64,000 nucleotides of DNA from contig JAWKRB010000009.1 in NCBI GenBank assembly GCA_041389885.1, forward strand, positions 186,001 to 250,000, written 5' to 3'. The position numbers and the translations under genes are program-made. Positions 11,277-22,308 of this stretch are shown here, piece after piece. Numbering within the stretch: position 1 is the stretch's first letter; every line of letters starts with the position of its first letter. This DNA is from JAWKRB01 sp041389885 (GTDB taxonomy: Bacteria > Myxococcota_A > Polyangia > Polyangiales > Ga0077539). A model generated the notes under the pieces. That model was not told where the DNA came from and ran no database searches. It worked only from the letters and a program-made list of their open reading frames with translations.

Positions 11277-11947
11277 GCGACTCGATCACCGAGTCAGGCT
11301 CCTTCGCGCAAGACATCGGCCACGGCTGGTTCGAGCTCGGCGCGTACGCGAGCCTCCAACCCACGGTGCAGCGCTTCTCTCGCCGCCGCCTGGGCCCCAA
11401 CGCCGACGACAATTCGTTCTCCCGCGCGAGCGCCGCGGCCACGGCCGGGTGGACCACCGAGGACCTCCTCCAGGGCGGCGACGCCTGCCCCGTGGAGCGC
11501 GAGCTCCGCGCGCTGAGGCCGGCCTTCGCGGTTGTGATGATCGGCACCAACGACGTCGAGCGCGTGCCCGCGGACGCCTATGAGCGAAACCTCCGGGAGA
11601 TCCTCCGGCGGGTCGAGGCGCGCTCGGTCGTCGCCGCGGTGAGCACGATCCCCGATCACCTCGGCACCGCGGAGTTCACCGCCCGGAGCCGTGAGTTCAA
11701 CGCGATCATTCGCCGCGTGGCGGCGGAGCTGCACCTCCCTCTCCTCGACTATCACGCCGCGATGTCGACGCTCCCCCACGCGGGGATCTCTGACGACAAC
11801 GTGCACCCCTCGTCGTTCGTCGAGAACGGCGACACCCGCGCGGCGGTGTTCACCCCCGCGGGGCTGCGGCACGGGTACAACGTGCGCAACCTCACCCTGT
11901 TGATCATGCTCGAGCGCCTCGTCGAGGCCGTCGGCGCGCCGGGCTGA
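11277..11947 (+). pseudogene. SGNH/GDSL hydrolase, copy 2, lacks N-terminus
   Basis: A clean open frame encoding DSITESGSFAQDIGHGWFEL at its very beginning, then VVMIGTNDVERVP, and DDNVHPSSFVENGDTRAAVF towards the end: GDSL serine block, Gly/Asn block and catalytic Asp-x-x-His block of the SGNH fold. The signal peptide and first residues are missing because the sequence joins a transposase fragment at 11276; the codon before DS reads Cys instead of Gly. The open frame extends upstream to 11054 only by chance through transposase DNA. It ends one base before the convergent methyltransferase stop. If the assembly is wrong here, the real gene is copy 1's N-terminus joined to this C-terminus. Confidence 0.65.
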
Positions 11948-12266
11948 GCTACCTCCGCTCGGCCGTCGCGCTGCGCTCGACCACCGCGACGCGACGTCCC
12001 GCCCGCACGAGCGCGCCCCAGGGCGCCGGGAGCAGCCGTCGGGTGAGGGCCAGAAAGCTCTCGTCCCAGAGCACCGCGAAGCCCCGCGCCGCGAGGTCCT
12101 CGCGGAGCTCGTCGGGCTCCAGCCCGAGGCGAAAGGGCTCGCCGACCGCGCGCACGAAGCCGCCTACGAGGGCCGCCCCGGCGCCGGGACGCTCGACGAG
12201 GTCGCGCTCGACGTAGTTGAACCCCAGGCGAGAGCCCGGCGCGCTGTACCCGCGAACGGCGTCTAG
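11277..12266. repeat. Direct duplication, right (clean) copy
   Basis: Right-hand copy of 9641-10622, without the indels. It holds the C-terminal ~220 codons of the SGNH hydrolase and the C-terminal ~105 codons of the LCM methyltransferase, whose gene continues intact beyond 12266. Its left edge is an abrupt junction with the transposase fragment. Confidence 0.85.
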
Positions 12267-12836
12267 CGTCGCGTCGAAGGCGCTGCGAGAGAGGTACATC
12301 GTGACGCCTTCAAGGAGCGTGAAGGTCGGCGCGTCGGGGTCGAGGCCCGCGGCGATCAGCGCCGCGGGGAGGTCGCGCGTCGCGTCGCGCTCGAAGTCCC
12401 AGGGCAGGCGGGTGGCGCGGGTCGTCGCGCCGAAGCGCGCGCGCTTCTCGGACTGCGTCGCGGGGTGGTCGACCTCGAAGAACCTCGCGCCCGCGAGCGC
12501 GCCCAGGCGGTCGGCCCGCGCGTCGAAGCCCGCGCCCAGGATCACCACCTGCGCGCCCCCCGCGCCGGCGAACTCCGCGAGCGCGTCGTCGAAGGCGCGG
12601 GTGCGCACCTGCATGTAGATCGCCCACGGGAGGAGCGGGAGGAGCGGCCCCCAGAGCGCGGCGCGGAGGGGCGCGGGGGCGCGCGCGGCGGCGTCGAGCA
12701 GGGCCGCGAAGCGGTCGCCGAGCACCCTGGCGCCGAAGGGGTCGAGGGCGAGCTGCGCGTGCGCGGGGAGCAGCGGAGCGATGCCCCGGCACAGCGCGAC
12801 GAAGCGCGCGGTGACGCTCGCACGCTCTGATTTCAT
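11949..12836 (-). CDS. LCM-family SAM-dependent methyltransferase
   Basis: A 295-residue member of the leucine-carboxyl-methyltransferase-like O-methyltransferase family, common in actinobacteria and myxobacteria. The N-terminal LLPWAIYMQVRTRAFDDAL near 70-90 is typical, as is the SAM-binding VVILGAGFDARADRL near 100-114 and FFEVDHPATQSEKRAR near 123-138. FTLLEGVTMYLS near 172-183 is the post-II motif. It is complete and starts at ATG 12836, 22 bases downstream of the tamB stop, so it may be the last gene of the tam transcript. The substrate is unknown. Its 3' third is duplicated at 10314-10622. Confidence 0.85.
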   Translation of the reverse strand: MKSERASVTARFVALCRGIAPLLPAHAQLALDPFGARVLGDRFAALLDAAARAPAPLRAALWGPLLPLLPWAIYMQVRTRAFDDALAEFAGAGGAQVVILGAGFDARADRLGALAGARFFEVDHPATQSEKRARFGATTRATRLPWDFERDATRDLPAALIAAGLDPDAPTFTLLEGVTMYLSRSAFDATLDAVRGYSAPGSRLGFNYVERDLVERPGAGAALVGGFVRAVGEPFRLGLEPDELREDLAARGFAVLWDESFLALTRRLLPAPWGALVRAGRRVAVVERSATAERR

Positions 12837-12858
12837 CGCGGACCTCGAGGGGGTTTCG

Positions 12859-15800
12859 TCATGGCGACCAGAAGACGTCGAAGCCCCAGTTGTTCTGCCA
12901 GGTGCCGAACTGAGGCCAGGTGCCGTAGGTGAGTGAAGAGCTGAGCGAGGACGTCATCGCGTACTCGAGGAGCACACGAAATTCCTGGGCGCCCGAGCCC
13001 CCCGAGGTGCCCAGGCCCACGGCGGTGGAGGCCGTGCCGTAGGTCGCCTGGAGGTACACCCGAGGGCCGAGGTTGAAGCCCGCGCCGTAGCGTCCGGCGT
13101 CGCTGGTGCCGGGCTCGGCGATGAGCGTAGGGAGGAAGGCGAACTGCGCCCGCAGGGTGGAGGTGATGAAGCCGAGGGTGAGCCCGGTCACGAGGCTGCG
13201 CGCCATGTCGCCCGCCTGCGTCGCGAGGTCGGTCTGCCCCGAGGTGGGCGCGTTGTCGCGGCGCCCGAGGATCAGCATCGAGAGCACCTCGGCCATGCCC
13301 GCGTCGGGCTGGCTCGCGGCGGTGAGGCTGATGCGCGGGTCATAGAGCCGCCCCTCGAGCGAGAGCACCACGTCGCCGATCGCGCCGCCGTCGTGGCGCG
13401 CCACGAGGTCGAGCTGGGGGTTGATGTTCACGCTCCCGTCGAGGGTGATGTTGGCCCGCTCCAGGTCGAAGCGCTTGCCGTAGAACGACACCCACGACGG
13501 CACGCGGGCCGACTCGAAGGCCGCCGCGACGGCGGCGCCGGCGCGGTCCATGTGCACGCTGCCGTGGCCGTTGATCGCGACGACGAAGTCGCTGCGCCGC
13601 AGCCACATCGGCGTCTCGAGGGTGAACGCGAGGTCGATCGGGATCGTGTCGGCCGCGACGGTCCGGCTCAGCCGCGTGCGGCCGCGCACGAAGACCGCGG
13701 GGTCTGGGGACATGTTGATGAGCGCGCGCGCCGGCTCGTCCTGCACGCGCACCCTCGCCTCGTGCACCCGCACGTTCACCTGCACGCCCGAGCGTCGCAT
13801 CACCAGCTCGGTGCCGATGGCCCCGGTGACCCAGGCCCAGGTGTGTCCGTTCGACACCGCGGGGAGCTCGTCGGTGGTCGCTTCGAGGGCGACGCGCGCG
13901 AGCTCGTCGCCATGCCCGACGAGGGCGTCGCCGGTCACCCGGATCGTGCCGACGCCCAGGCGCCCCTCGAAGCGCTCGATGTGCGCGCGGCGCCCCTCGA
14001 CGCTGAGCTCGACGTTGAGGTCGTCGACGGGCTCTCCGAGTGAGGCGAGGGTCGCCCGACCGTGGCTGAGCGCGAAGCGCCCGACGGGGCGAATCGGGTC
14101 CGCCGCGCGCCACCGCAGGGTCGCTGACATCACGCCGCCCAGGTCGGTGACGGTGCTCGCCGGGGCCAGGGCGCCGAGGCCGTCGACGCGAAAGTCCAGC
14201 GCGCGGAGCGAGACCGCGAGGTGGGCGAGGTCAGGGCCGTGCGCGAGCCCCCTCGGAAAGGGGAGCTCCGCGTCTGCGCGGAGGAGCCCCGGGCTCACGG
14301 CGTCTTCTGCGGAGACGGGCTGCGGCTGGCAGTCGGTCACGCCGCTCCCCGCGCCGGCGACGACGCAGACGTGCGCCGACTCGGCGCCGCCGGCCCCCTC
14401 GTCGATGTACCCGATGAGCGTGGCGTTCACGGGGGGGATCGCGGCGACGATGCGCTCGAGTCCAGGGGGGACGGTTCTCACCTCGCGCAGGGCCACCCGA
14501 GCGGCGAAGGGGCGCGACGGCGTGTCGGTGCGCGCGAGGTCGACGTCGAGGCCCCCCTGAACGCCGCGCGCCGCGAGGTCGGCGAACTGCTCCAGGCGCA
14601 CGTTGCGGGCGCTGAGCCGCAGGGCCTCGATGGTGGCGCCCCGGGCGTCGTCGAGGAGCTGCGAGATCGGCGCGGACAGCCGGGCGAGCGCCGCGAGCGT
14701 GCCGCGCTGCGCGTCGGGGGCGCCGTCGGCGAGGCCGCCCTCTAGGCTCGCGGTGAGCCGCAGCGGCGTGGCGAGCGTGGCGCCGCTGGTCTCGAGGTCG
14801 ACCCGCGCGGTCGCGTGGAGGGGCGCGCTGATCCCCGCTTGCGTGAGCAGCGGCGCGGAGGCCTCGGCGCGCGCGCGAAGGGTCGGGGACGCGAGGGTGC
14901 CTCCGAGGTCGACGGTGACTGCGGCGCGCGCCGCGGGGTCGAGGTCGGGCTCGAGCACCCCTCGGAGCGACGCGGGGAGGCCCGGCACGCGGCCCTGGCG
15001 CAGCGGCCAGCGCGCGGGTGATCGGCCCCACCGCGACGCGCCCGCGGATCGGGACCTCGGCTTCGGCGCAGCAGCGTCGCCGGCGGCGCCCGCAGCGCCG
15101 CGACCGTCAGCGTCCTCGCCGAGCGCCGCCAGGGCCCTTCGACGCCCGCCGCCACGTCGGGTCGTCGGCAGCGCCACGCTCTCGGCGCCGCAGCCGAAGC
15201 GCGGCGGGGCCTCGGCGTTCTCAGACTCGCGCCGAGCGCGAACCTCAGGGCCCATGGGTCGTTGAAGTCGCGGCGGGGGTCGACGTGCGCGCACGCGCTC
15301 GCCCGCGCCCGCAGCGGGACGACGAGCTCCCGCTCGAAGCGCAGCACGCCGACGCTGAGCACGACCTCCCGCGCTTCTGCGGTGGCCTCGATGTCGAGCA
15401 CCTGCGGCGTGGTGCGCGAGAGGGTCACGCGCCCCCCCACGCTGCCGTGCGACCGCAGCCCGCGCGGGAGCCGGTCGCGCAGGAGCGCGAGGTCCAGCGA
15501 CGGGAGGTGGAGTTCACCCCGGCGAACGCCGTCGATCCACGCGGTGAGGTCGCCGCGTCGACGTGGCGCGCGCACCTCGAGCTCGCTCTCCTCGTCGCCC
15601 CGTCCAGGTCGTCGGAGCGCGAGCCGAACCGCGGTGAATCCGTCGGGCATGGGCGTCACGAGCAGGGTGGGCGACATCACCCCCAGGAGGGGCGCGTCGA
15701 GGGCGCGGAGCTCGAGGTTCACGCGCGAGCGACCTGGGCTCTGGAGATCGAGGGAGGCGGCGCCCGAGCACGCCGCCGATCGAGCCGTGGCGGCGCCAGC

Positions 15801-17624
15801 GAGGCGAACTCGCGCAGCCGCACGCCGCGGAGCTTCGGCCCAGCCGACGCCCCCAGAAAGCCGCCTGCACGTTGCTGCCCGGCAGGGAGAGCGCGGCCTC
15901 CAGACCCGGGAGGTCCCGGCCGCCCGTCACCAGCCGCGAGGAGGCCCGCCGCGCTCAGCGAGAGCTCTCGCCCGCGCGCAGGTCGAGGCGCCCACCCGGA
16001 CCTCGGTTCGCGCCGCGCTGTTCCGCGCGACCCGCCCGTCGAGCCGCGCGGTGAACGTGCGCGTGGAGCGGGCCGCGCGCCGCCGGGGCAGCGCGCCGCT
16101 GGCGTCGACGCGGACGGTCAACGAGCGGGGCACGTCGCCCTCGACCTCGAGGGTCGTGTCGAAGGGGCCGTTCTCCGCGACCTGGAGTCCCGTGACCGCG
16201 GCCCGGGCGGTGAGCGCGTTCGCGCCGCCGCGAAGGGTCATCGTCGCGTTGACCCTGGCCGACTCCGCGCGCGCGCCGAAGCCCGCGAAGCGCTGCACCC
16301 GCGCGGTGAGGGTCGAGCGCAGGCCCTCGCTCTGCCCCCGCAGCGAGAGGTCGAGGTCCACCGCGCCCGACATCGCGGCGCCGGGGATGCCCAGCGCGCC
16401 CAGCGGCAGCCCCCGGGCGCGCGCGTCGAAGACCGCGCTGCTCTCGGCGTGCTCGGTGTCGAGGCTGCCGTGCGCGTCCAGGTGCAAGGAGGGTGACGTG
16501 AGCGAGTCGAGCACGAGCCGGGAGCCCTCAAGGCGCGCCGCGACCTCGAGGCCGGGCAGGGGAGTGCCTGCGACGCGCCCGCGCAGCGCGAGGGTCGAGG
16601 CGCGAAGGCTCCAGGCGTCTCCCTGGCGCCGCGCGTGGGCGGAGAGGTCGCCGTCGAGGTCGATGGGCGGAAGCTCGCTCGAAGCCCACCGCAGCGACGC
16701 GTGGCGCGGGCTGAGGGTGACGTCGACCTCGCCTCCGCGGAGGCTCGCGCGCAGGCCGAACGCGTCGCCCTCCACGCGCACCGACGCGGTGAGCGACAGG
16801 GAGTCGTCGCGGGCGCGCACGAGGTGTGCCTCGTCGATGCGCACGGCGGGCGCCGACGCGCCCGCGAGGGCGGAGATCAGCTCCGAGCTCACCGCGCAGC
16901 GGCGGAGGTCGACGGTGACGTCCTCGGAGGCGCTCGTCGCGCGGATTTCGCATCGCAGGGGCGCGCCCTGGAGGTCGAGGCGGCCGGTGACGTCGCGCTC
17001 GCTCGCGACCTGCGCCGAGGCGTCGACGGTGATCGGCGAGAGCGGACCCAGGCTGACCCCCGCGCGCAGGAGGCGCAGGTTGATCTCAGGGCGGTCCCGC
17101 ACGATGGAGAGGGAGACGTCGCCGCGCAGGTCGCGCACGGTGACCTCGGGGCCGCCGAGGGCGTTGTCGAGGCGCTCGATGTCGACCTCGACCCTGGGCA
17201 GCACGAGGGTGAGCGGGGCTGACGGCGCGGGGGCCTGCGCGCCCGCGACGACGCGTTCGGGGCCCAGCACGGGCGCCCGCGCCCACACGCGGCGGGCGCG
17301 GAGGAGGATCTTCGGCCACGGTCCGCGTCCGAGGGGCGCGCTCACGAGGCGCCAGGCGGGCGAGACCTCGAGCGTCGCGTCGCGCACGACCTCGTGGCGG
17401 AGGTCGTCGGACCAGCTCACGCCGTCGAGGGCGAGCAGCGAGGGCGACAGCGCGCGCACGCGCCCGACCTCGAGGTTCCCCGGCACCGCCCCGGGCAGGA
17501 CCTGGGTCACGAGGTCTCGAACGGCGGCGCGCCCGTTCGCCGTCCCGAGGTGCAGCACGAGCGAGAGCAGCGTGAGCAGCACGCCGCCGACGACCCGCAG
17601 GAGCGCGAGGAACAGCCTGCGCAT
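12859..17624 (-). CDS. tamB: TamB-like translocation/assembly module protein, frameshifted
   Basis: Very large (~1,590 codons) AsmA/TamB-type protein that bridges inner and outer membranes and works with TamA in outer-membrane protein insertion or lipid transport. ATG 17624 overlaps the tamA stop (TGATG) and opens with one membrane anchor (LFLALLRVVGGVLLTLLSLV). Long beta-rich repeats follow. The C-terminal TamB (DUF490) domain is clean: NITLDGSVNINPQLDLVAR, LEGRLYDPRISLT and ILGRRD near 13200-13480, ending FDVFWSP. The frame is broken several times between about 15950 and 14990, where at least three frames carry the protein in turn. Flanking parts are intact, so sequence error is likely; decay cannot be excluded. 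Confidence 0.8.
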
Positions 17625-19945
17625 CAGAACGCCTCCCCGATGGAGAGGTGCAGCGCGGCGGGCGCGGCGAGGCCGAAGAAATCGCAGCGCGGCGCGGAGG
17701 TCACGTAGAAGAACGGTCGTCCGCTGGGCGACGCGGCGTTCTGCGCGGCGACCTCGCGCTCGGCGCGGGTGCAGTCGAGGTCGTCGAGTCGCACGCCGAC
17801 GTCCAGACGCACCGGGCCGATCGGGGTCATGTAACGCAGCCCGAGGCCCACGACGGGGTTGAAGCGTTGCGCCACGAGCCCGAGCGTGGCGCCGACGTCG
17901 ACGGGAGGCGGGGCGGGGGGCGCGACGGCGCCCGGCTGCGAGCACGCCGCGCCGTCGAGGACGAGGGTGGCGCCCGTCGCGCACGTCGGCTCGGCGCGCC
18001 CGGCGGGGGACACGTACGGTCCGGGGTCGAAGCCCGCGACGTTGCCGGCCTCGGCGAAGGCCACGACGCCGAAGGCGCCGGGCTGCCAGCGCAGCTCCGC
18101 GGAGGCCTGCCACATCGCCGTGCCGCCGATCGCGCTCACACGCGCGGGGTCGTCGCGCCAGGGCCCGTTGGCGGTGTCGCCGATGGGGAGCGTGGCGAGG
18201 GGGCCGACGCGGTTGAAGGGGTAGCCCCGGTGAGACTGCGTGCCGCCCAGGAAGAAGCGCTGCTCCGGCGGGACGGGCCAGTACCATCGCCCGTTGGCCT
18301 CGTAGGTCTCCCCGACGGCGAGTCCGACCCCGCCGCGCATCGCGAGCACGAAATTTCTCGCGACGGGGACGAAGCCGCGGACCTCGACCTGCGCGCGGAG
18401 GTAGCTGTAGTCCGACACCGCGCCCCGGATGCTGCCCGAGACGTTCGCGGTGAGCATGTGCCCGCGCGTGGGGCGGGCGCGGTCATCGCGGCGGTCCCAC
18501 GACAGGCTGACCTCGAGGTCGATCCAGCGTTGGTTGAAGAACTGCTGCCTGAAGATCGGGTCGCGCTCGAGGGTCTCGGTGCTGCCGCCCGAGAGGCTGT
18601 TCGCCTCGAAGCCGAGGTCGACGAAGCGCAGCGCCACGTTGCCCGTGAGAAACGAGGAGAAGCGCCGCAGGAGCGACAGCGACACCCGGGTGCTCCGGCG
18701 GAACGCGACGAGGGGGTTCACCGGGTCGGGCCCGTAGTCGAACTGCACCCGCGCGCTGCCGGTGGTGTGGCGCAGGAGCTCGGGCTGATCGAGGGACACC
18801 GCGGCGCCGAGACCCGGCGTCACGGTGAACGACTGCCACTCGTCCGGCGCGAAGATCGACGGGAAGTACAGCTGCGGACGGAGCTCGACGCGGAACCTCC
18901 TGAATCCGCCGAGCGCGTTGCGGTGCTCGTACCCGACGAGCAGGTGCACGTTATTGCGGGTGTTGTCGGCCTCGAAGCCTCCGCCCAGGCGAAAGCGCCA
19001 GAGCCGAGAGGTGGCGAGGCGCACGTCGATGTCGACGGTCCCGTCGGCGCGGGGGACCTCCTCGATGCGGGCCGAGCTGAAGGCGCCGAGGTCGAAGAGG
19101 GACTGCTGCGCGGTCGCGAGCGCCGAGCGCGAGTAGGGCTGCCCCGGGGTGACGCTCAGCGCCGAACGCACGGGCGAGGTCGGGAGTCCGTTGGGCAGCC
19201 GGTCGCCCGAGATCGGCGTCTCGCCCTGGGTGAGCAGCAGGCGCACCTGACCGAAGCGGCTGCGCCGGGGCGCGCCCGGCTCGACGGCGTACTCGATCCA
19301 CGCGCGGTGCGCGGGAGGATCGACCATGGCCCGCTGCACCACGATCGGCGTGGCCCACCCGTCGGCGACGAGGCGATCGCGCACGGCGTTGCGGTCTGCC
19401 ACGAGCTGAGACTCGTCGAGTTCATGCCCGGCGCAGCCCCAGGGCGCGCGAGCTCGAGGGCACCAGCCGGCCTGAGCGGGGTGCGCAGCCGCAGAGCCGC
19501 ACGTCCTCGAGCGCGCGCGCGGGGTCGCCCTCGCGCGCGAAACGCCACGCGCACCTCGCCGCCGCGCTCTCCCGGCGCGCGCGCGCCCGTCGAGGACGTG
19601 ACCTCAGGGCCTCGGCCTGCGTCGTAGAACCCGCGTCTCGTAGAGCCGGCGGATGCGCAGCCGGTCGCGGTTCGCCGCGGCGCTGTCGAGGTAGCTCGGC
19701 GCGACCCACCACCGCACCACCTGGAGACCTCGGGCGCTGCGCGGGCCGTGCGAGGTCTCTTGCGTCGCGATGCCGGCCCGAATCTCGTCTTCGCCCACCG
19801 CAGAGACGCCGTGGAGGTTCACGTCACGAATCTGCGCGCGCCCCTGCGCGATCGGCGCGGCGCACCCAGTCGCGACGCAGAGCGCGGTGACGAGAAAGGA
19901 ATCTCCACCCCGCCGCGAGGCGCGTGCGGTTACGATTCGAGGCAT
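17624..19945 (-). CDS. tamA: TamA/BamA-like Omp85 outer-membrane protein, frameshifted near N-terminus
   Basis: Omp85-family barrel with N-terminal POTRA domains, partner of the overlapping tamB. The N-terminus (ATG 19945) is in one frame: a signal-like segment ending VATGCAAP, then IRDVNLHGVSAVGEDEI, the start of a POTRA domain. The frame changes between about 19620 and 19400. From 19402 on it is continuous: a POTRA with FGQVRLLLTQGETPISG, LFDLGAFSSARIEEV, then a barrel of ~400 residues with FFLGGTQSHRGYPFNRVGP (the conserved RGY loop) and GLGLRYMTPIGPVRLDVGV near the end. Total length ~770 codons fits. The Cys in the signal region could be a lipobox (see findings). Confidence 0.8.
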
Positions 19946-20000
19946 GGACGGTGGCGACGCTACCACCGCGGACGAATCCACACCGCAGGGAGATTCCAGG

Positions 20001-20519
20001 ATGGACGAGGGACGACGCCGCGCGCTGACCGTGATCGCGTGTGGGGCAGGGGCGGCGGGGGCGGGGGCGGTCGCGGTGCCCGCCGCGGGGATGGTGATCG
20101 GCGCGGCGGAGGCGGGCGGCCCGGGCCGCGCGGCGACGGGCGACGGCTGGACCGCGCTCGGCAGGCTCGACGAGCTCCCCGACGGCACGCCGGTGCAGCG
20201 ACCCATCGTGGGCAGCGAGGGCGACGCGTGGACCGTCGCGCCGCAGCGGCGGCTCGGCGCGGTCTTCGTGCTGCGCGAGGGCGCGTCGGTGCGCGGATGG
20301 TCGTCGATCTGCCCGCACGTCGGATGCCTGGTGGAGTGGTCCGACGCGCGCTACGTCTGCCGCTGCCACGACAGCGCGTTCGCGCGCGACGGGGCGGTGA
20401 CCTCGGGGATCTCTCCGCGGGGCCTCGACCCTCTGGAGACGCGGGTGGTCGACGGCGTGGTCTCGATCCGCTTCGTGCGCTACCGCCTCGGCGTGGCTCA
20501 GCGGGAGGCGATCGGCTGA
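20001..20519 (+). CDS. Rieske [2Fe-2S] subunit of a cytochrome bc complex
   Basis: A 172-residue Rieske iron-sulfur protein. The N-terminal RRRALTVIACGAG plus a hydrophobic Ala/Gly-rich stretch forms a membrane anchor, possibly Tat-type. Cluster-binding box I is CPHVGC near 102-107 and box II CRCHDS near 119-124; both ligand pairs and the disulfide cysteines are present, though box II has Asp where CHGS is usual. I chose ATG 20001 (AGGGAG upstream). An in-frame ATG at 19944 also exists, but it would share bases with the divergent tamA start and leave no promoter room. It overlaps the cytochrome b gene (TGATG). Confidence 0.85.
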   Translation: MDEGRRRALTVIACGAGAAGAGAVAVPAAGMVIGAAEAGGPGRAATGDGWTALGRLDELPDGTPVQRPIVGSEGDAWTVAPQRRLGAVFVLREGASVRGWSSICPHVGCLVEWSDARYVCRCHDSAFARDGAVTSGISPRGLDPLETRVVDGVVSIRFVRYRLGVAQREAIG

Positions 20520-22273
20520 TGCCCTCCCTCTTGAAGCGCCTCGCAGACGCGCTCGAAGCGCGCACGGGCCTCGCGGCGCTGCTCGCGCGCGCCCTCGACG
20601 TCAGGCTCCCCGGCGGGCCACGCTGGAGGTACACCCTGGGCGCGGCGGTGGTCGCGATGATCCTCATCGAGGCGGTGACCGGCGTCGCGATGATGACGGT
20701 GTACTCCCCGGGCGTGAACACGGCGTGGGGCAGCACGTGGTTCCTCGACCGCGCGGTGCCCTGGGGGCACATCGTTCGCGGCGTTCATCACGTCACCTCG
20801 CACGCGCTCGTGGCGTCGCTCGGACTGTACGTCGGCGCCCACGCCCTCGCCGGCGCGCACCGTCGCCCGCGCGAGGCGCTGTGGCTCCTCGGGGTGGGCG
20901 TGGGCGGGTTGATCCTCGCGTTCTGCATCACGGGCTTCCCCCTCGCGTGGGACCAGCGGGGCTACTGGTCCTCTCGGGTCGAGACCGGCATCCTCGGCTC
21001 GATGCCCGTGGTGGGGCGCGCGCTGCAGCGCGTCGTGCTGGGCGGCGACGACTACGGCTCGCTCACGCTCACCCGCTTCTTCACCCTGCACGTCGCCGTG
21101 CTCCCCCTCGCGCTCGCCGCGCTGCTCGGCGTGCGCCTCGCGGTGCTCCGTCACCAGGGCTACGACGCCCCCGAGGGCGCCGCGCGAGAGGACCGGTATT
21201 TCCCGTCGCAAGCCTGGCGCGACGCGCTGGTCGCGATGCTGGTGGCCGTCGCGTTGGTGGGGCTCGGGCGACGTCTCGGCGCGCCCCTCGACGCGCCCGC
21301 CGACCCGACGAGCCAGTACCCCGCGCGGCCGGAGTGGTACTTCGAGCCGCTCTCGCAGCTGCTCCATGTGTTCCAGGGGCCGCGTCAGCTGATCGGCACC
21401 GTGGTGATCCCCGGGATGCTCAGCGCCTGGCTCGCGCTGCTGCCCTGGATTCAGGGCAGGACCAACTCGCCCGCGCGCAAGGCCCTCGCGCTGCTCCCCC
21501 TCGCGCTCGCCGGCCTGGGCGCGGTGCGTCTCTCGCGCGACCTCCACCGCGCGCAGGCGAGGCGGCCCTTCGTGCAAGCCCTGCGCGTCGGCGAGCGGGA
21601 GCGGGTGAGGGCGCTCGACCTCGCGCGGCGGGGTGTGCCCCCCGACGGCCCGCTGCAGATGATGCGCCACGACCCGAACCTCCGACCGCCCGCGCTGTAC
21701 AAGCAGTACTGCGGCGGGTGCCACGCCGTGCAGGGGCTCAGCGCCGCGCGCCGCGCGCCGCGCCTCGACGGCTTCGGCAGCCGGGGGTGGGCGAGGGCGT
21801 TCACCGTGTGGCCGAATCACCCCGAGCTCATGGGCACCACCGACATCTCGGACATGCCGGGTCAGTCGCGGAGGCTCGGAGACGAAGGCGTCGCCGCGGT
21901 GGCCGAGTGGCTGCACAGCCGGGGCCTCGACGACGCCGCGGACGCGAGCGTGAACGCCGCGCTCGTCGCCCGCGGCGAGGAGATCTACCGCCAGCGGTGC
22001 ACGCGCTGCCACCGCGGGGAGGGAGACACCACCGAGACGCCGCTGGCCGATCGCGACGCGCCAGACCTCGACGAGTGGGGCTCGCGCGAGTGGATCCGCG
22101 CGCAGATTCTCCGCCCCGACTGGCACCACCTCTACGGCGCGAGGAACCAGATGCCTCGCTTTCGGGGACGCCTGCAGCAGGACGACCTGAGCACGCTCGT
22201 CGACTTCGTGTGGGCGCTCCGGCACCGCGCCGCGCCCGCCGTCCGCCGGCCTCCACCTCGACCCGACGCTTGA
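20519..22273 (+). CDS. Cytochrome b fused to two C-terminal c-type haem domains
   Basis: 584 residues. The N-terminal ~360 residues are a cytochrome b: several membrane helices, haem-ligand helices HHVTSHALVASLGLYVGAH (about 88-106) and FFTLHVAVLPLAL, and the Qo-site motif PEWYF near 271. After the last helix (~345) comes a soluble part with CGGCH (398-402) and CTRCH (494-498), each a covalent haem c site; NQMPRF near 540 may supply a Met ligand. With the coupled Rieske gene this encodes a quinol-oxidising bc complex in two genes, with its cytochrome c function on the same chain as cytochrome b. The start overlaps the Rieske stop. Confidence 0.85.
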   Translation: MPSLLKRLADALEARTGLAALLARALDVRLPGGPRWRYTLGAAVVAMILIEAVTGVAMMTVYSPGVNTAWGSTWFLDRAVPWGHIVRGVHHVTSHALVASLGLYVGAHALAGAHRRPREALWLLGVGVGGLILAFCITGFPLAWDQRGYWSSRVETGILGSMPVVGRALQRVVLGGDDYGSLTLTRFFTLHVAVLPLALAALLGVRLAVLRHQGYDAPEGAAREDRYFPSQAWRDALVAMLVAVALVGLGRRLGAPLDAPADPTSQYPARPEWYFEPLSQLLHVFQGPRQLIGTVVIPGMLSAWLALLPWIQGRTNSPARKALALLPLALAGLGAVRLSRDLHRAQARRPFVQALRVGERERVRALDLARRGVPPDGPLQMMRHDPNLRPPALYKQYCGGCHAVQGLSAARRAPRLDGFGSRGWARAFTVWPNHPELMGTTDISDMPGQSRRLGDEGVAAVAEWLHSRGLDDAADASVNAALVARGEEIYRQRCTRCHRGEGDTTETPLADRDAPDLDEWGSREWIRAQILRPDWHHLYGARNQMPRFRGRLQQDDLSTLVDFVWALRHRAAPAVRRPPPRPDA

Positions 22274-22308
22274 CGATGCGCGCGGCGGGCGGTAGCGCCT
22301 TCGTTCGT

